Source: Clostridiaceae bacterium BRH_c20a (GTDB lineage: Bacteria > Bacillota > Peptococcia > Peptococcales > BICA1-8). Taken from it: 64,000 nt of DNA. A program made the translations under genes and the position numbers. Below the pieces are notes generated by a model. That model saw nothing but the letters and a program-made list of their open reading frames with translations, was not told the DNA's origin and made no database searches. The stretch covers positions 1-64,000 of the forward strand of contig LADT01000086.1 in NCBI GenBank assembly GCA_000961765.1, read 5' to 3'. Below are positions 26,965 to 37,110 of the stretch, in pieces (the first letter of the stretch is position 1; every line of letters begins with the position of its first letter).

Positions 26965-27669
26965 TTAAAGTCCTAAATAGGCTTTTTGCACTTCTTTATT
27001 TTCAGCCATTTCTTTAGCTTCACCGGAAATTGCTACTTGTCCCGTTTCCAAAACATATGCTCTATTGGCAATTGATAAGGCCATGCGAGCATTCTGTTCT
27101 ACTAACAAAATGGTAGTTCCTTCAGAATTGATCTCCCGAATAATCTTAAAAATTTCCTGAACAAGCATAGGTGCTAAACCCATAGAAGGTTCATCCATCA
27201 AAAGCAATTTTGGATTACTCATTAATGCCCGACCGATAGCAAGCATCTGTTGTTCTCCACCACTTAAGGTTCCTGCTAATTGGTTTTTCCGTTCCTCTAA
27301 ACGAGGAAAACGCTGGAATATCTTCTTCATATCGTCTTTAATTTTATTTTTATCTTTACGGGTGAAGGCTCCCATTTCAAGGTTTTCAAGAACCGACATC
27401 AAGGGGAAAACCCTTCTGCCCTCAGGAACCTGAGAAATCCCCATTTCTACTATTTTATGAGCCGGCATACTTGTTAATTCAATATCATTGTAAAAAATTT
27501 TCCCTTGTTCCGGTTTTACTAATCCTGAAATACTCCTTAAAGATGTGGTTTTGCCGGCACCATTTGCTCCAATTAGAGCCACAATTTCCCCAGCCTTAAC
27601 TTCAAATGAGATACCCATTACCGCCCTTATTGCCCCATATTTTACATGAATATCTTGAATGGATAACAC
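26965..27669 (-). CDS. livF: Branched-chain-type amino acid ABC transporter ATPase LivF
   Basis: 234 aa. Walker A GANGAGKTT, signature LSGGEQQM, Walker B LLLMDEPSMGL and H-loop region LLVEQNA are all present. The short form and GRRVFP word are typical of LivF. It is last of livJHMGF and powers uptake with LivG. Start GTG at 27669 right after the livG stop, GGAAGTGG upstream. The stretch after it to 26806 holds no clear strong terminator, so read-through into the [2Fe-2S]/flavoprotein genes is possible and would link uptake and oxidation. Confidence 0.93.
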   Translation of the reverse strand: MLSIQDIHVKYGAIRAVMGISFEVKAGEIVALIGANGAGKTTSLRSISGLVKPEQGKIFYNDIELTSMPAHKIVEMGISQVPEGRRVFPLMSVLENLEMGAFTRKDKNKIKDDMKKIFQRFPRLEERKNQLAGTLSGGEQQMLAIGRALMSNPKLLLMDEPSMGLAPMLVQEIFKIIREINSEGTTILLVEQNARMALSIANRAYVLETGQVAISGEAKEMAENKEVQKAYLGL

Positions 27670-27670
27670 C

Positions 27671-28435
27671 CTAAACCACTTCCTTTCCTAGATAGGCGGC
27701 TATAACATCGGCGTTTACCTGTACCTCTTCTGGGGTACCATCGGCAATTTTTACACCATAATCTAAAACTGCAACTCTATCTGATAGCCCCATTACAAAC
27801 TTCATATCATGTTCAACTAGAAAAATTGTCAAGCCCATTTCTCTAATCTTATTAATTTTCTCAATTAAAACAATCTTTTCCTGAAGGTTCATGCCAGCGG
27901 CTGGTTCATCGAGCAAGAGGAGTTCGGGCTCTGAGGCCATAGCTCGAGCAATTTCTAAGCAGCGCTGTTCACCATAAGATAAATTATCAGCAAATTCATC
28001 ATATTTTTTGTCTAATCCCATCAATTTTAAAGCTTGAAAAGCTTTTTCTTCTATTTGTTTTTCCTCATTTTTAATGGCAGATAGTCGGGTTATGGCTCCA
28101 AAAATACCAGCTTTACTTCGGGAATGACAACCTATCTTGACATTATCTAAAACTGTCAGTTCTTTGAATAACCTAATATTTTGAAAGGTCCTAGCGATCC
28201 CTAATCCATTAATGTAATAAGGAGGTTTGCCACTAATATCCTGACCTTTGTAAAGAACCTTACCACTAGTTGGGCTATATATTCCTGTTGCTAGGTTAAA
28301 GGCGGTGCTTTTTCCGGCACCATTGGGACCAATCAAGGCACTTATTTGACCTTTTTCTACTTTTAAGTCAACTTTATTTACAGCAATTAATCCACCGAAC
28401 TGAATAGTAAGTTTGTTTAATTCTAATAAGGCCAT
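27671..28435 (-). CDS. livG: ABC transporter ATPase LivG
   Basis: 254 aa. Walker A GPNGAGKST, signature LSYGEQRCLE, Walker B LLLLDEPAAGMN, switch His in LVEHDMKFVM, and the LivG-type ending DVIAAYLG are present. Partner of LivF on the cytoplasmic face of the LivHM permease. One base separates it from livM, and one base from livF. Confidence 0.93.
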   Translation of the reverse strand: MALLELNKLTIQFGGLIAVNKVDLKVEKGQISALIGPNGAGKSTAFNLATGIYSPTSGKVLYKGQDISGKPPYYINGLGIARTFQNIRLFKELTVLDNVKIGCHSRSKAGIFGAITRLSAIKNEEKQIEEKAFQALKLMGLDKKYDEFADNLSYGEQRCLEIARAMASEPELLLLDEPAAGMNLQEKIVLIEKINKIREMGLTIFLVEHDMKFVMGLSDRVAVLDYGVKIADGTPEEVQVNADVIAAYLGKEVV

Positions 28436-29365
28436 TTAATTCCCCCCCTTTACCTTTTTTTTCTCTTTATCGGCAAAGTTACTGCCAGTAATTGATTTAA
28501 TGCTTTTTTTAACTAATTTTGTTACATCAACTCCGCCTAGCAAGCCATTAGGTCTAAATCTCATCATAATAACCAGTAAGGCACCGTATAAAAGCATCCG
28601 ATAATCAGAGGAGAAACGAAGCACCTCAGGAATAGATGTCAATACTATTGCACCAAGTACCGTGCCAGGAATGCTTCCTAATCCACCTAGAACTACCATG
28701 TTTAAAATCTCAATAGATTTCATAAAACCAAAATCCCTAGGCTGTAATACCATTATCTTATGTGCCCATAAGGCTCCACCTATACCAGCAATAAATGTGC
28801 CTAATACAAACATTTTAACTTTATAAAGGGACGTATTTATTCCGTAACATTCTGCAGCAATATCATCTTCCCGAATAGCTAGAAGGGCCCTTCCAAAACG
28901 GGACCTTTCAACTCTTACCATCATCCAGATAACAATAATTACAACAATCAAGGTGACAGTTAACGTTGACTTAAAAGGTATTCCAGCCAGACCCATAGCA
29001 CCACCAACGATGGGCATATTAAATAAGAGGGATTTAACAATTTCTCCGAAGCCCAGTGTTGCTATGGCCAGATAATCTCCAGTTAAACGTAATGTTGGAT
29101 AGCCAATAATTAAACCAAAAAATCCTGCTGCTATCCCTCCCGCCAAGAGGGCAAAAATAAAAGGCATACCCAATTGAAGTGATACAACGGCAGAAGCATA
29201 AGCCCCTATACTCATATATGCCGCGTGACCTAAAGAAAGCTGTCCGGTAACACCAGTAATTAAATTTAACCCTAAGGCCATAATTATATATATTCCTACA
29301 GTAATGGCTATGGATTCAATATAAGGCGGTAATAAACCATTTAGTAAAGTCATACCTTCTGCCAC
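28436..29365 (-). CDS. livM: ABC transporter permease LivM
   Basis: 309 aa, about nine membrane helices. Family words are GLNLITGVTGQLSLGHAAYM, YLAIATLGFGEI and GGLGSIPGTVLGA. The C-terminus has a basic tail (ADKEKKKVKGG). A GTG start at 29365 abuts the livH stop; ATG at 29353 is an alternative. It forms the membrane channel with LivH. Confidence 0.92.
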   Translation of the reverse strand: MAEGMTLLNGLLPPYIESIAITVGIYIIMALGLNLITGVTGQLSLGHAAYMSIGAYASAVVSLQLGMPFIFALLAGGIAAGFFGLIIGYPTLRLTGDYLAIATLGFGEIVKSLLFNMPIVGGAMGLAGIPFKSTLTVTLIVVIIVIWMMVRVERSRFGRALLAIREDDIAAECYGINTSLYKVKMFVLGTFIAGIGGALWAHKIMVLQPRDFGFMKSIEILNMVVLGGLGSIPGTVLGAIVLTSIPEVLRFSSDYRMLLYGALLVIMMRFRPNGLLGGVDVTKLVKKSIKSITGSNFADKEKKKVKGGN

Positions 29366-30268
29366 CTACACTTTCTTGAAAATTTGTTTACCGAATAACC
29401 CTGTAGGCTTGATTAGTAACACCAGGATTAAGATGCCAAATGCTATAGCATCTCGGTAAGACGAAAACCCAATTGCTACTGTCATCATTTCAATTACTCC
29501 GAGAATAATTCCGCCAAACATTGCCCCCGGAATGCTGCCAATACCGCCCAGAACCGCTGCTGTAAAAGCTTTCATGCCAGGCAGCATACCCATATTATAT
29601 TTTACAACACCAAAGTATATCCCTACTAACACTCCACCAGCACCGGCTAAAGCAGAACCAATTGCAAAGGTATAGGATATAATCCTGTTTACATTTATTC
29701 CCATCAAAGCAGCTGTATCATAATCCTGAGAGGTTGCCCTCATGGCTTTGCCAACCTTTGTTCTTTTAACTATATACTGCAAACCAATCATAAGTATTGC
29801 GGAGACAATAATTAACAATATTTGCAGAGTATTAATCTGAGCTCCAGCTATTAAGTCAAAGGATTTAATTTCAAATAATATTTTTTCAATAGAAGGAAAA
29901 GTCTGAGGTTTAGGTCCAACCAAGAGGTTAACTAAATTCGATAAAATAATAGATATCCCAATAGCACTGATAAGTGCTGCTAAACGTTTAGAACGCCTTA
30001 GCGGCCTATAAGCAATAATTTCAATTGAAACCGCCATAAGCATACAAAAAAGCATAGCTCCCAAAAATGCAATAATTATATGCACTTTAAAGATAGTAAC
30101 TAGTGCTAAGCCTACAAAAGCTCCCACCATGTATATTTCACCATGGGCAAAATTGATTAGCATAATAATACCGTAAACCATTGTGTAACCTAGGGCAATT
30201 AGGGCATAGGTAGACCCAAGTGCTATTCCATTAATCAACTGTACAATAAAATTACTGGTAAAATCCAT
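29366..30268 (-). CDS. livH: ABC transporter permease LivH
   Basis: About 300 aa, about eight membrane helices. Family words are ALGYTMVYGIIMLINFAHGE, MRATSQDYDTAALMGINV and AAVLGGIGSIPGAMFGG. I prefer ATG 30268 over TTG 30283 because GGGGGATGGAGG precedes it. Specificity of Liv importers ranges over branched-chain and other amino acids, amides and urea, so the substrate must come from context. Confidence 0.92.
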   Translation of the reverse strand: MDFTSNFIVQLINGIALGSTYALIALGYTMVYGIIMLINFAHGEIYMVGAFVGLALVTIFKVHIIIAFLGAMLFCMLMAVSIEIIAYRPLRRSKRLAALISAIGISIILSNLVNLLVGPKPQTFPSIEKILFEIKSFDLIAGAQINTLQILLIIVSAILMIGLQYIVKRTKVGKAMRATSQDYDTAALMGINVNRIISYTFAIGSALAGAGGVLVGIYFGVVKYNMGMLPGMKAFTAAVLGGIGSIPGAMFGGIILGVIEMMTVAIGFSSYRDAIAFGILILVLLIKPTGLFGKQIFKKV

Positions 30269-30291
30269 CCTCCATCCCCCCAAATTAAATT

Positions 30292-30329
30292 CTTAAAAGG
30301 GTCTGCCATTAAGGCCAGACCCTTTTAAG
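30292..30329 (-). terminator. Intra-operon hairpin between livJ and livH
   Basis: A 14-bp perfect stem CTTAAAAGGGTCTG with a 10-base loop lies in the 60-bp gap. On the minus strand it is followed by AATTTAATTT, so termination would be partial. Such hairpins commonly give more binding protein than permease, or protect the upstream mRNA. Confidence 0.75.
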
Positions 30330-30342
30330 GTCCACTAATTGC

Positions 30343-31542
30343 CTATTTTTTTACAGGAACTTTCTTCAACAAGGACCAGTTACCATCTTTAACTTGTAAT
30401 AGGTATACTGGAGATTTGATAGGTTCACGGTTAGCATCAAAGGATGTATTACCGGAAACACCAGGGTAATCTTGTATTTTCGCCAATGCATCTTTAAATA
30501 CCTTAGGATCTGCACTATTGGCGTTCTTAATAGCTTCAGCAACTAACATAACTGCATCATAACCTTGGGCATGGAACAGATCAGGTGCTTTACCATATTT
30601 AGCTTTAAATCTTTCAATAAACTTTTCTACTTCAGGAGTAGGCTGTTCTGGTGAGAAGCCTGCATAGGAAACACTGCCTTCTACTGCACTTCCGCCTAAT
30701 TCCCAGAAGGTTGGTGCTTGTAGTCCATCACCGCCAACCATGATTATTTCGTTCATACCTTGCTTGCGAACTTCTTTCATGATCAGACCGCCTTCAGTAT
30801 AGTAACCTGAGAAAACTATTACTTCAGCACCGGACTTTTTAATATTACTGACTTGTCCGCTAAAATCAGTATCGCCATCTTGTACACTTTCTTCAATTAC
30901 TACTTCCCCGCCATTATTTAAGATACCCTCTTTAAAGATTTTACTTAGACCAACGCTAAAGTCATTATTAACTGCAGTAATTAATGCTACTTTTTTCCAT
31001 CCTAGTTCATTTACTAGATAATCCATGGTAGTAGGTCCACCAACAGTATCCAGCAAAGTATTACGGAAGATAAAGGGACCTATTTCTACAACACCAGGTC
31101 CTGTAGCACCAGCGGAAATCTGGACAACACTACCTTGATTAATAATAGGAGCTGTTGCTTTAGTAATACCGGTAGTTGGATCACCGATAACCGCAATTAC
31201 TTTATCTGAGTTAACAAATTTTTGTACAATATTGGCAGCTTCTGCCTTGTCATAACGGTGGTCAGCTTCTACTATTTCAAAGTTGCTTCCTAATACGCCG
31301 CCTGCTGCATTAATGTCTTCAACAGCCATTTTCATTCCATCAAGAGTGTTTTGTCCATACATTGCTGTATCGCCTGTCAAGTCACCTAAAAATCCGATTT
31401 TTAAAGCTGCAGGAGCTTTAGCTTCCTTTTTCACTTCTTCCTTTGGTGCAGGCTCTTCCTTTTGCCCACCACAGCCTACTAATGTTAATGATAAAATTAA
31501 TAAAATAGATAAAACCCAAAATATTTTCCTAGACTTAATCAT
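30343..31542 (-). CDS. livJ: Amino-acid-binding lipoprotein of the Liv ABC importer
   Basis: 399 aa, periplasmic-binding-protein type 1 fold (ANF receptor/Peripla_BP_6). The signal sequence (KSRKIFWVLSILLILSLTL) ends in lipobox LVGC at about 21-24, then a Pro/Lys/Glu-rich linker. Core words: KIGFLGDLTGDTAMYGQN, GVLGSNFEIVEAD and AVIGDPTTG. Exported, lipid-anchored and processed by LspA. First gene of the Liv operon, TTAGGGGG upstream. Divergent from nothing: the RpoN-type activator gene upstream reads the same way and may control it. Ligand unknown. Confidence 0.92.
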   Translation of the reverse strand: MIKSRKIFWVLSILLILSLTLVGCGGQKEEPAPKEEVKKEAKAPAALKIGFLGDLTGDTAMYGQNTLDGMKMAVEDINAAGGVLGSNFEIVEADHRYDKAEAANIVQKFVNSDKVIAVIGDPTTGITKATAPIINQGSVVQISAGATGPGVVEIGPFIFRNTLLDTVGGPTTMDYLVNELGWKKVALITAVNNDFSVGLSKIFKEGILNNGGEVVIEESVQDGDTDFSGQVSNIKKSGAEVIVFSGYYTEGGLIMKEVRKQGMNEIIMVGGDGLQAPTFWELGGSAVEGSVSYAGFSPEQPTPEVEKFIERFKAKYGKAPDLFHAQGYDAVMLVAEAIKNANSADPKVFKDALAKIQDYPGVSGNTSFDANREPIKSPVYLLQVKDGNWSLLKKVPVKK

Positions 31543-31651
31543 TTTTTTACCCCCTAATTTTTTTAATATTGTGTAATATTGTGATTAATAAGAGTTTTTA
31601 TAAACTATGTAGTCTAACTCCCTCCCCCCCTTTATTTTTTTCCTCTCCTCG

Positions 31652-33349
31652 TTAACGGATACCAAGCTTGTTCATTTTATAGTAGAGTGTACTGCGGGGA
31701 ATACCCAAAATTTTCGCAGCCTTTGCTTTATTGCCCGAAGTACCCTCTAAAGCTTGCCTTATAACTTCCTTTTCAGCCCTATCAGCAACTTCATCTAAAG
31801 TTGAACCTTCATAATATAACTTTTTAAATTTAGTAAGTTTGAGAGAAATCGGTAGATTTTCCTCAGTAATTTTATCATCTTCAGCCATGATAACCATTCT
31901 TTCGATAACATTACGAAGTTCTCTAATATTCCCCGGCCAAAGATAGCCAAGAAAAATATTCATTACCTCCGAGTCAATCTGAACTATATTTCTATTATGC
32001 TGATTGCAAAACTCTCGGGTAAAAAGATATACCAACTCAGGAATATCCTCCTTGCGATTCCTTAATTCCGGGATCTCTAGAGCGACAACATTTAGGCGAT
32101 AATAGAGGTCCTCTCGAAAAGAGCCATCCTCAATCATTTGTTCCAAGTTTCTGTTAGTAGCAGCAATAACTCTGACATCTACACGAACAGGCTCACTTCC
32201 TCCAACTCGGTAGAAATGCATAGTTTGCAAGGCTCTTAGAAGTTTAACCTGCATCTCCGGCTGCAGCTCAGCAATTTCATCTAAAAAAATGGTTCCATTG
32301 TGGGCTAGTTCAAATTTTCCGGGTTTACCCTTTTTGTCCGTACCGGTGATGGCACCAGGCTGATAACCAAATAGCTCACTTTCAAATAAAGCAGGTGTTA
32401 CTGCCCCACAGTTAATTACAATAAAAGGCTTGTCGCGCCTAGTACTATAGTTATGGATAGATTCTGCAAAAAGTTCTTTGCCTGTACCACTTTCCCCACG
32501 AATTAACACTACAGTATTAGTGGTAGCTACTTTTTTGGCTAGACCAATAACTTCCAGCATCTTTTTACTGTGACCATATATTTTCCCAAAAGCATCAGCT
32601 GGACCACTAATCTTCTTTATCTCACTTTTTAGAAGATTTACCTGGGAGCTAGCTTTTGATAATTCATTATGCAGGTTTACCGTTTCTGTGATGTCTCGCT
32701 CAGAACAAACACTGCCTAAGATGGTTTTCTCCTGATAAAGAATCGGTCTCGCATTAATCAAAACATGATTTTCCGGTCGAGGCTGATGGTATTTATCCCG
32801 AACTTCCTTTTTGTTGACTACATCAGTTACAACAAGACTAGAAAAAAATTGACCGATTTTTTTGCCCATAATAGTAGCGCAGGGAATTTGATACATATTT
32901 TCAGCCCGCTTGTTCCAGCCGATTACGTTATTCTCATTGTCTATCATAGTAACAGCTTCATTTACAGTATCCATCAAAGTATTCATCTCACACTCTAAAT
33001 GGAGGATCTCCTGCCAAAGGGTAGTATGTAATAGATATGGATCTAGAACTCCAAGTGGCTCATTATTTTCAAATACTACTCCAAGCTTCCCTCGGTTGGT
33101 ATGTAAAGCTGGGAATACCTGATTTAACGGGGTTTCCTTTTCTAAGATAAGCCCATTATATATCTTGGACGGAAAAGATTTTAGAATCACTTTCCAGCAG
33201 TTTGATCCAGTATTAATAAGTACAGCTTCAATTCCCCATTCTTTAAAAAGCTGGTCAACCTCCTCTTGAGATAAGACTTGGTTAACTACCTTGATAGGCC
33301 TTAGTGTCAGTTTAACTAAATCCAGAGTCTGGCTTGGGCCTGAAAACAT
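31652..33349 (-). CDS. Sigma-54-type activator with PAS domain and altered GAFTGA loop
   Basis: 565 aa. An N-terminal region (1-110) of no known family is followed by a PAS domain (about 118-225; DNENNVIGWNKRAENMY), a AAA+ domain (about 258-485) and a Fis-type HTH (AAKILGIPRSTLYYKMNKL). Walker A GESGTGKE, Walker B GTIFLDEIAEL and the R-finger region are intact. The sigma-54 contact loop, normally GAFTGA, reads GAITGT (codons GGT GCC ATC ACC GGT ACG), so the key Phe is Ile. It lies 110 bp before livJ, same strand, a typical place for a pathway-specific activator. ATG with GGGAGGCAGGGAG upstream. PAS ligand unknown. Confidence 0.9.
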   Translation of the reverse strand: MFSGPSQTLDLVKLTLRPIKVVNQVLSQEEVDQLFKEWGIEAVLINTGSNCWKVILKSFPSKIYNGLILEKETPLNQVFPALHTNRGKLGVVFENNEPLGVLDPYLLHTTLWQEILHLECEMNTLMDTVNEAVTMIDNENNVIGWNKRAENMYQIPCATIMGKKIGQFFSSLVVTDVVNKKEVRDKYHQPRPENHVLINARPILYQEKTILGSVCSERDITETVNLHNELSKASSQVNLLKSEIKKISGPADAFGKIYGHSKKMLEVIGLAKKVATTNTVVLIRGESGTGKELFAESIHNYSTRRDKPFIVINCGAVTPALFESELFGYQPGAITGTDKKGKPGKFELAHNGTIFLDEIAELQPEMQVKLLRALQTMHFYRVGGSEPVRVDVRVIAATNRNLEQMIEDGSFREDLYYRLNVVALEIPELRNRKEDIPELVYLFTREFCNQHNRNIVQIDSEVMNIFLGYLWPGNIRELRNVIERMVIMAEDDKITEENLPISLKLTKFKKLYYEGSTLDEVADRAEKEVIRQALEGTSGNKAKAAKILGIPRSTLYYKMNKLGIR

Positions 33350-33449
33350 ACTCCCTGCCTCCCAATATTAAATTCCAAAAACTTAAGCAAGTGTCAGTAA
33401 TTTGACATAAAAATATTTTTAGTGGTTGGCATAAAATGGGTTTCAATGG

Positions 33450-33487
33450 CATAAAAAGGCGCTCACTAAATAACCTCAGTGAGCGTC
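33450..33487 (-). terminator. Terminator, probably of the gcv operon
   Basis: On the minus strand GCGCTCACT-GAGGTTATTT-AGTGAGCGC is followed by CTTTTTATG. It lies 437 bp past the gcvPB stop; the gap between is filled by repeats. Confidence 0.75.
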
Positions 33488-33671
33488 GTTGCTCTTAAGT
33501 ACTATAATAATACTCACTATATCTTATTGTCTTGTTGTATAACAATTTATCCTATTTTAAAACAAATTGCAATAGTTTTTCAATAAGAATACTGAATACA
33601 ATATATAATAGTTTTATATAAAATTGTGAATTGTATAACAATTCTATTATTCATATACTTCTGGGTGATTA

Positions 33672-33925
33672 TTTTGCGTCTGACAGTACTGCTGGGTAAA
33701 CATTTTGTGTCTGATGTACTACTTCTGCGTCTGACAGTACTGCAGTGTGAACATTTTGCGTCTGATGTACTACTGGGTAAAGATTTTGCGTCTGAGACAA
33801 TTAACATGCAATGCTTGTGTCAGACGCAATAAATTGGCCACAAAGTATGTCAGACCATAAATGAATCCAATGAGTAATTGTCAGACCCGGAAAGTGACCC
33901 ACAAGTTATTTCAGACGCAATTGTT
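33672..33925. repeat. Second cluster of TCAGACGC-family repeats in both orientations
   Basis: Left half (33672-33798): repeated TTTTGCGTCTGA words alternating with CAGTACTGC and TGTACTAC in units of roughly 20-32 bp. Right half (33815-33925): TGTCAGACGCAATAAATTGG, ATGTCAGACC, TTGTCAGACC and TTCAGACGCAAT, i.e. the opposite orientation. The core matches the 95-bp array at 1-357. Short ORFs across it are made of repeat and are not genes. The rest of the gap (33488-33671) is AT-rich with nothing I recognise. Confidence 0.8.
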
Positions 33926-35396
33926 AGTCCCCAAAGTAGGTAGATTTCCAGCGTAAGACAGGCTTCCTCGCTGCTGATGCCTCATCAAATCTGGAAACAT
34001 GGGTTGAAATAGGTGCATCATGTAAAAGTTCTGGGGTATTAATTGCTTCCTCGCTGATTTTAATAAGAGCCTGACAAAAATCATCTAAGGTCTCTTTGCT
34101 TTCAGTTTCTGTGGGTTCAATCATCATAGCTTCCTCTACGATCAATGGGAAGTAGATGGTTGGGGGATGGAAGCCGTAGTCAATTAACCTCTTAGCTATA
34201 TCCATAGTATGAATTCCTTTAGCCTTCATTTCTTTGGTGGGCGTAATAATAAATTCATGTTTACAGACCTGGTCTAAAGGAAGATAATAATGTTCCTTTA
34301 ATACTGCTTTGAGATAGTTGGCATTTAGTACCGCAAATTCACTGGCCTCTTTTAGGCCCTTGCCTCCCAATGCCAAGATATAAGTAAAGGCCTTTACTGC
34401 TACTCCAAAATTGCCATAAAAAGCTTTGACTTTACCAATAGAATGGGGGCGTTCATTGTCAAAATAATACTGTTCTTGCTCAGAGCTATATTCAACAGTA
34501 GGTTTAGGCAGATAAGGAACTAAATAATCCTTTACCCCTACTGGGCCAGAACCAGGTCCACCACCTCCATGGGGGGTAGAAAAGGTTTTGTGCAGGTTAA
34601 AGTGAATAACATCAAAACCCATATCCCCCGGACGGGCATAGCCCATAATAGCATTCATATTAGCTCCGTCATAATATAAGAGTCCTCCCGCTTCATGGAC
34701 AATATCGGCAATTTTTACGATATCCTCCTCGAATAATCCCAGTGTATTGGGATTAGTCAGCATTAAAGCGGCAGTATCTTCTCCTGCTACTTTTTTTAAC
34801 TCCTCTAGGTCAACAAAACCTCTTTCGTTAGACTTAATCTCTATTATTTCATAACCACACATATTTGCTGTAGCTGGATTAGTGCCGTGGGCAGAATCGG
34901 GGACAATCACCTTATTCCTTTTAAAGTCTCCACGGTGCTCGTGATAGGCTTTAATGATCAGGATACCTGTTAACTCACCATGGGCACCAGCGGCAGGCTG
35001 CAAAGTAACCCTTTGCATACCGGCTATCTCACTTAGATACTGATCTAAATCATACATAAGTTTCATGGCACCTTGAGATAACCCTTCTGCCTGATATGGG
35101 TGAGATAAAGCAAAGCCCGGAAGTCTGGACATATCTTCATTTATTTTAGGATTGTACTTCATGGTACAAGAACCCAAAGGATAGAAGCCCGTATCTACAC
35201 CATAATTCATTTGAGATAATCTCGTAAAATGGCGAACAACATCAACTTCACTCACTTCCGGCAGTTCCGGCTCAGTTTCTCTTTTTAAATCTAAAGGCAA
35301 CAGTTCGTCAATAGCAACTGTAGGTACATCTAGTGCTGGTAATGAATAGGCTTTACGGCCGGGAGCAGATAATTCAAATATCATTTTTTCTTTCAT
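33924..35396 (-). CDS. gcvPB: Glycine decarboxylase (P-protein) subunit 2
   Basis: About 490 aa. Catalytic PLP subunit of the two-part glycine decarboxylase; the Lys Schiff-base motif is in [20 protein letters not shown]. Other words are [21 protein letters not shown] and [12 protein letters not shown] start it at ATG 35396, which forms an ATGA overlap with gcvPA and has GGAGGGAG upstream. Last gene of gcvT-H-PA-PB. With T- and H-proteins and a lipoamide dehydrogenase (not in the window) it splits glycine into CO2, NH3 and methylene-THF; it can run in reverse. Confidence 0.96.
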   Translation of the reverse strand: MKEKMIFELSAPGRKAYSLPALDVPTVAIDELLPLDLKRETEPELPEVSEVDVVRHFTRLSQMNYGVDTGFYPLGSCTMKYNPKINEDMSRLPGFALSHPYQAEGLSQGAMKLMYDLDQYLSEIAGMQRVTLQPAAGAHGELTGILIIKAYHEHRGDFKRNKVIVPDSAHGTNPATANMCGYEIIEIKSNERGFVDLEELKKVAGEDTAALMLTNPNTLGLFEEDIVKIADIVHEAGGLLYYDGANMNAIMGYARPGDMGFDVIHFNLHKTFSTPHGGGGPGSGPVGVKDYLVPYLPKPTVEYSSEQEQYYFDNERPHSIGKVKAFYGNFGVAVKAFTYILALGGKGLKEASEFAVLNANYLKAVLKEHYYLPLDQVCKHEFIITPTKEMKAKGIHTMDIAKRLIDYGFHPPTIYFPLIVEEAMMIEPTETESKETLDDFCQALIKISEEAINTPELLHDAPISTHVSRFDEASAARKPVLRWKSTYFGD

Positions 35397-36736
35397 TCTT
35401 CTCCCTCCCAAACCCTTTTTAATAAATCAATTTCTATTTTACTCCGAGCTTCTGTTACGCAGAGAAGCATATGGTTTTTTAGTTCTGGATAAAATTCCCC
35501 TAAATCCAAACCACCAATAATTCCTGCATCTAATAAGCGTTTATTTATAGATTCAATTGATTCCTCTGTTTTCACTACAAATTCTTTAAAGCTTTTAGTA
35601 TTTGGATAGGCAATTTCTACTCCTGGAATATCGTTTAACACACTTTTAGCATAATGGGCCTTATAAATACACTGCTCCGCTACTTCCTTGATACCACTTT
35701 TACCCAATGTGCTGAGATATATAGTTGCAGCTAAAGCGCATAAGGCTTGATTGGAGCAAATATTAGAGGAAGCCTTTTCCCTGCGGATATGCTGCTCCCG
35801 TGCCTGCAGCGTCAAAATAAATCCTTCGTTTCCTTTTCTATCCTGAGCAATCCCCACTATTCTACCAGGCATACGACGAATAAACTTTTCCTTAGTAGCA
35901 ATAAAGCCTAGATATGGTCCACCAAAGCTTATGGGAATTCCAAGGGGCTGCCCCTCCCCTACTACAATATCAACACCTATTTTTCCAGGTGCTTCTAATA
36001 GGCCAAGCAACATGGGGTCTGCACAAAGAATTACCATAGTCTTATTCTTTTGAGCTAGCTCAACTATATTCTTTAAGCTCTCTATACCGCCGAAAAAATT
36101 GGGATTTTGAATAACTACAGCACCTATATCAGTGGTCAGCATCTTTTCTAACTCTTTTGTATCAGTGAGTCCTTGTTGATAAGGAATTTCCAACAATTCC
36201 ATACCCCGAGCCCAAGCATAAGTTTTAGCTACTTCTCGATATTCGGGATGAATAGTAGAGCTAATTAGAAATTTATTCTTTCTGGTTTGTCCGGCAGCCA
36301 TAATTATTGCCTCGGCCAGCGCTGTTGCCCCATCATACATAGAAGCGTTTGCCACATCCATACCAGTCAGCTCACAAACGGCAGTTTGAAATTCAAAAAT
36401 TGCCTGTAGAGTACCCTGACTTATTTCTGGCTGATAGGGAGTATAAGCTGTGTAAAACTCCGACCTTAGTAATAGATGATCTATTAGGGCCGGACGGAAA
36501 TGTTCATAAGCTCCAGCACCTAAAAAAGAAACATATTCATCAACATGGGCATTTTCCTGGCTAATCATTGTAATTTCTTTTCGTAAGGACATTTCATCCA
36601 ATCCCGGGAAAAGCTTTAGTTCTTCTGCTAACTTAACCTCAGGAGAAATATCCCTAAATAATTCATCAGTAGAGGAGATACCAATGCTAGCCAACATCTC
36701 CCTCTTCTCTGACTGAGTATGGGGAACAAAATTCAT
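35393..36736 (-). CDS. gcvPA: Glycine decarboxylase (P-protein) subunit 1
   Basis: 447 aa. Words typical of Gcv[48 protein letters not shown] and [19 protein letters not shown]. It dimerises with GcvPB; the split form is normal in Firmicutes and archaea. Two bases separate it from gcvH. ATG start with GAGGAGGAATAGGT upstream. Confidence 0.96.
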   Translation of the reverse strand: MNFVPHTQSEKREMLASIGISSTDELFRDISPEVKLAEELKLFPGLDEMSLRKEITMISQENAHVDEYVSFLGAGAYEHFRPALIDHLLLRSEFYTAYTPYQPEISQGTLQAIFEFQTAVCELTGMDVANASMYDGATALAEAIIMAAGQTRKNKFLISSTIHPEYREVAKTYAWARGMELLEIPYQQGLTDTKELEKMLTTDIGAVVIQNPNFFGGIESLKNIVELAQKNKTMVILCADPMLLGLLEAPGKIGVDIVVGEGQPLGIPISFGGPYLGFIATKEKFIRRMPGRIVGIAQDRKGNEGFILTLQAREQHIRREKASSNICSNQALCALAATIYLSTLGKSGIKEVAEQCIYKAHYAKSVLNDIPGVEIAYPNTKSFKEFVVKTEESIESINKRLLDAGIIGGLDLGEFYPELKNHMLLCVTEARSKIEIDLLKRVWEGEE

Positions 36737-36738
36737 AC

Positions 36739-37107
36739 CTATTCCTCCTCAATTATCTTTTGATACCCTTGTGCATCTAAGAGGTCTTCTTCTCCTTCGG
36801 TAATCTCCATTTGTAAAATCCAGCCTTTACCATAGGTATCTTGATTAATTAGTTCTGGATTGTCTAATAACTCTTCATTTACAGCGATAACCTTACCGCT
36901 AACTGGTGCGTAAATATCGGAGACGGCTTTTACTGATTCCACTACACCTATACTATCCCCTACTTCTAAATGTGTACCTACTTCAGGCAGTTCAACAAAT
37001 ACCACATCACCTAATGCCTCTTGAGCATATTGGGTAATACCTATCTTTTTTGTTTCTAAATCAACCCACTCATGTTCTTTTGTGTACTTTAAATTTTCTG
37101 GATACAT
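36739..37107 (-). CDS. gcvH: Glycine cleavage H-protein
   Basis: 122 aa lipoyl carrier. The lipoylated Lys lies in VGVVESVKAVSDIYAP (near 60). Other words are YTKEHEWV, ITQYAQEALGDVVFVELPE and NPELINQDTYGKGWI. Three bases before gcvPA's ATG region and 3 bp after gcvT, so one transcript. Confidence 0.96.
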   Translation of the reverse strand: MYPENLKYTKEHEWVDLETKKIGITQYAQEALGDVVFVELPEVGTHLEVGDSIGVVESVKAVSDIYAPVSGKVIAVNEELLDNPELINQDTYGKGWILQMEITEGEEDLLDAQGYQKIIEEE

Positions 37108-37110
37108 AAT

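Noticed and set aside
31543-31651. Sigma-54 promoter before livJ
   Set aside because: No TGGCAC-N5-TTGC-like element with correct GG/GC spacing could be found by eye.
33580-33832. Two overlapping short ORFs (75 and 68 aa)
   Set aside because: Both are composed of the TTTTGCGTCTGA repeat, with no ribosome site.
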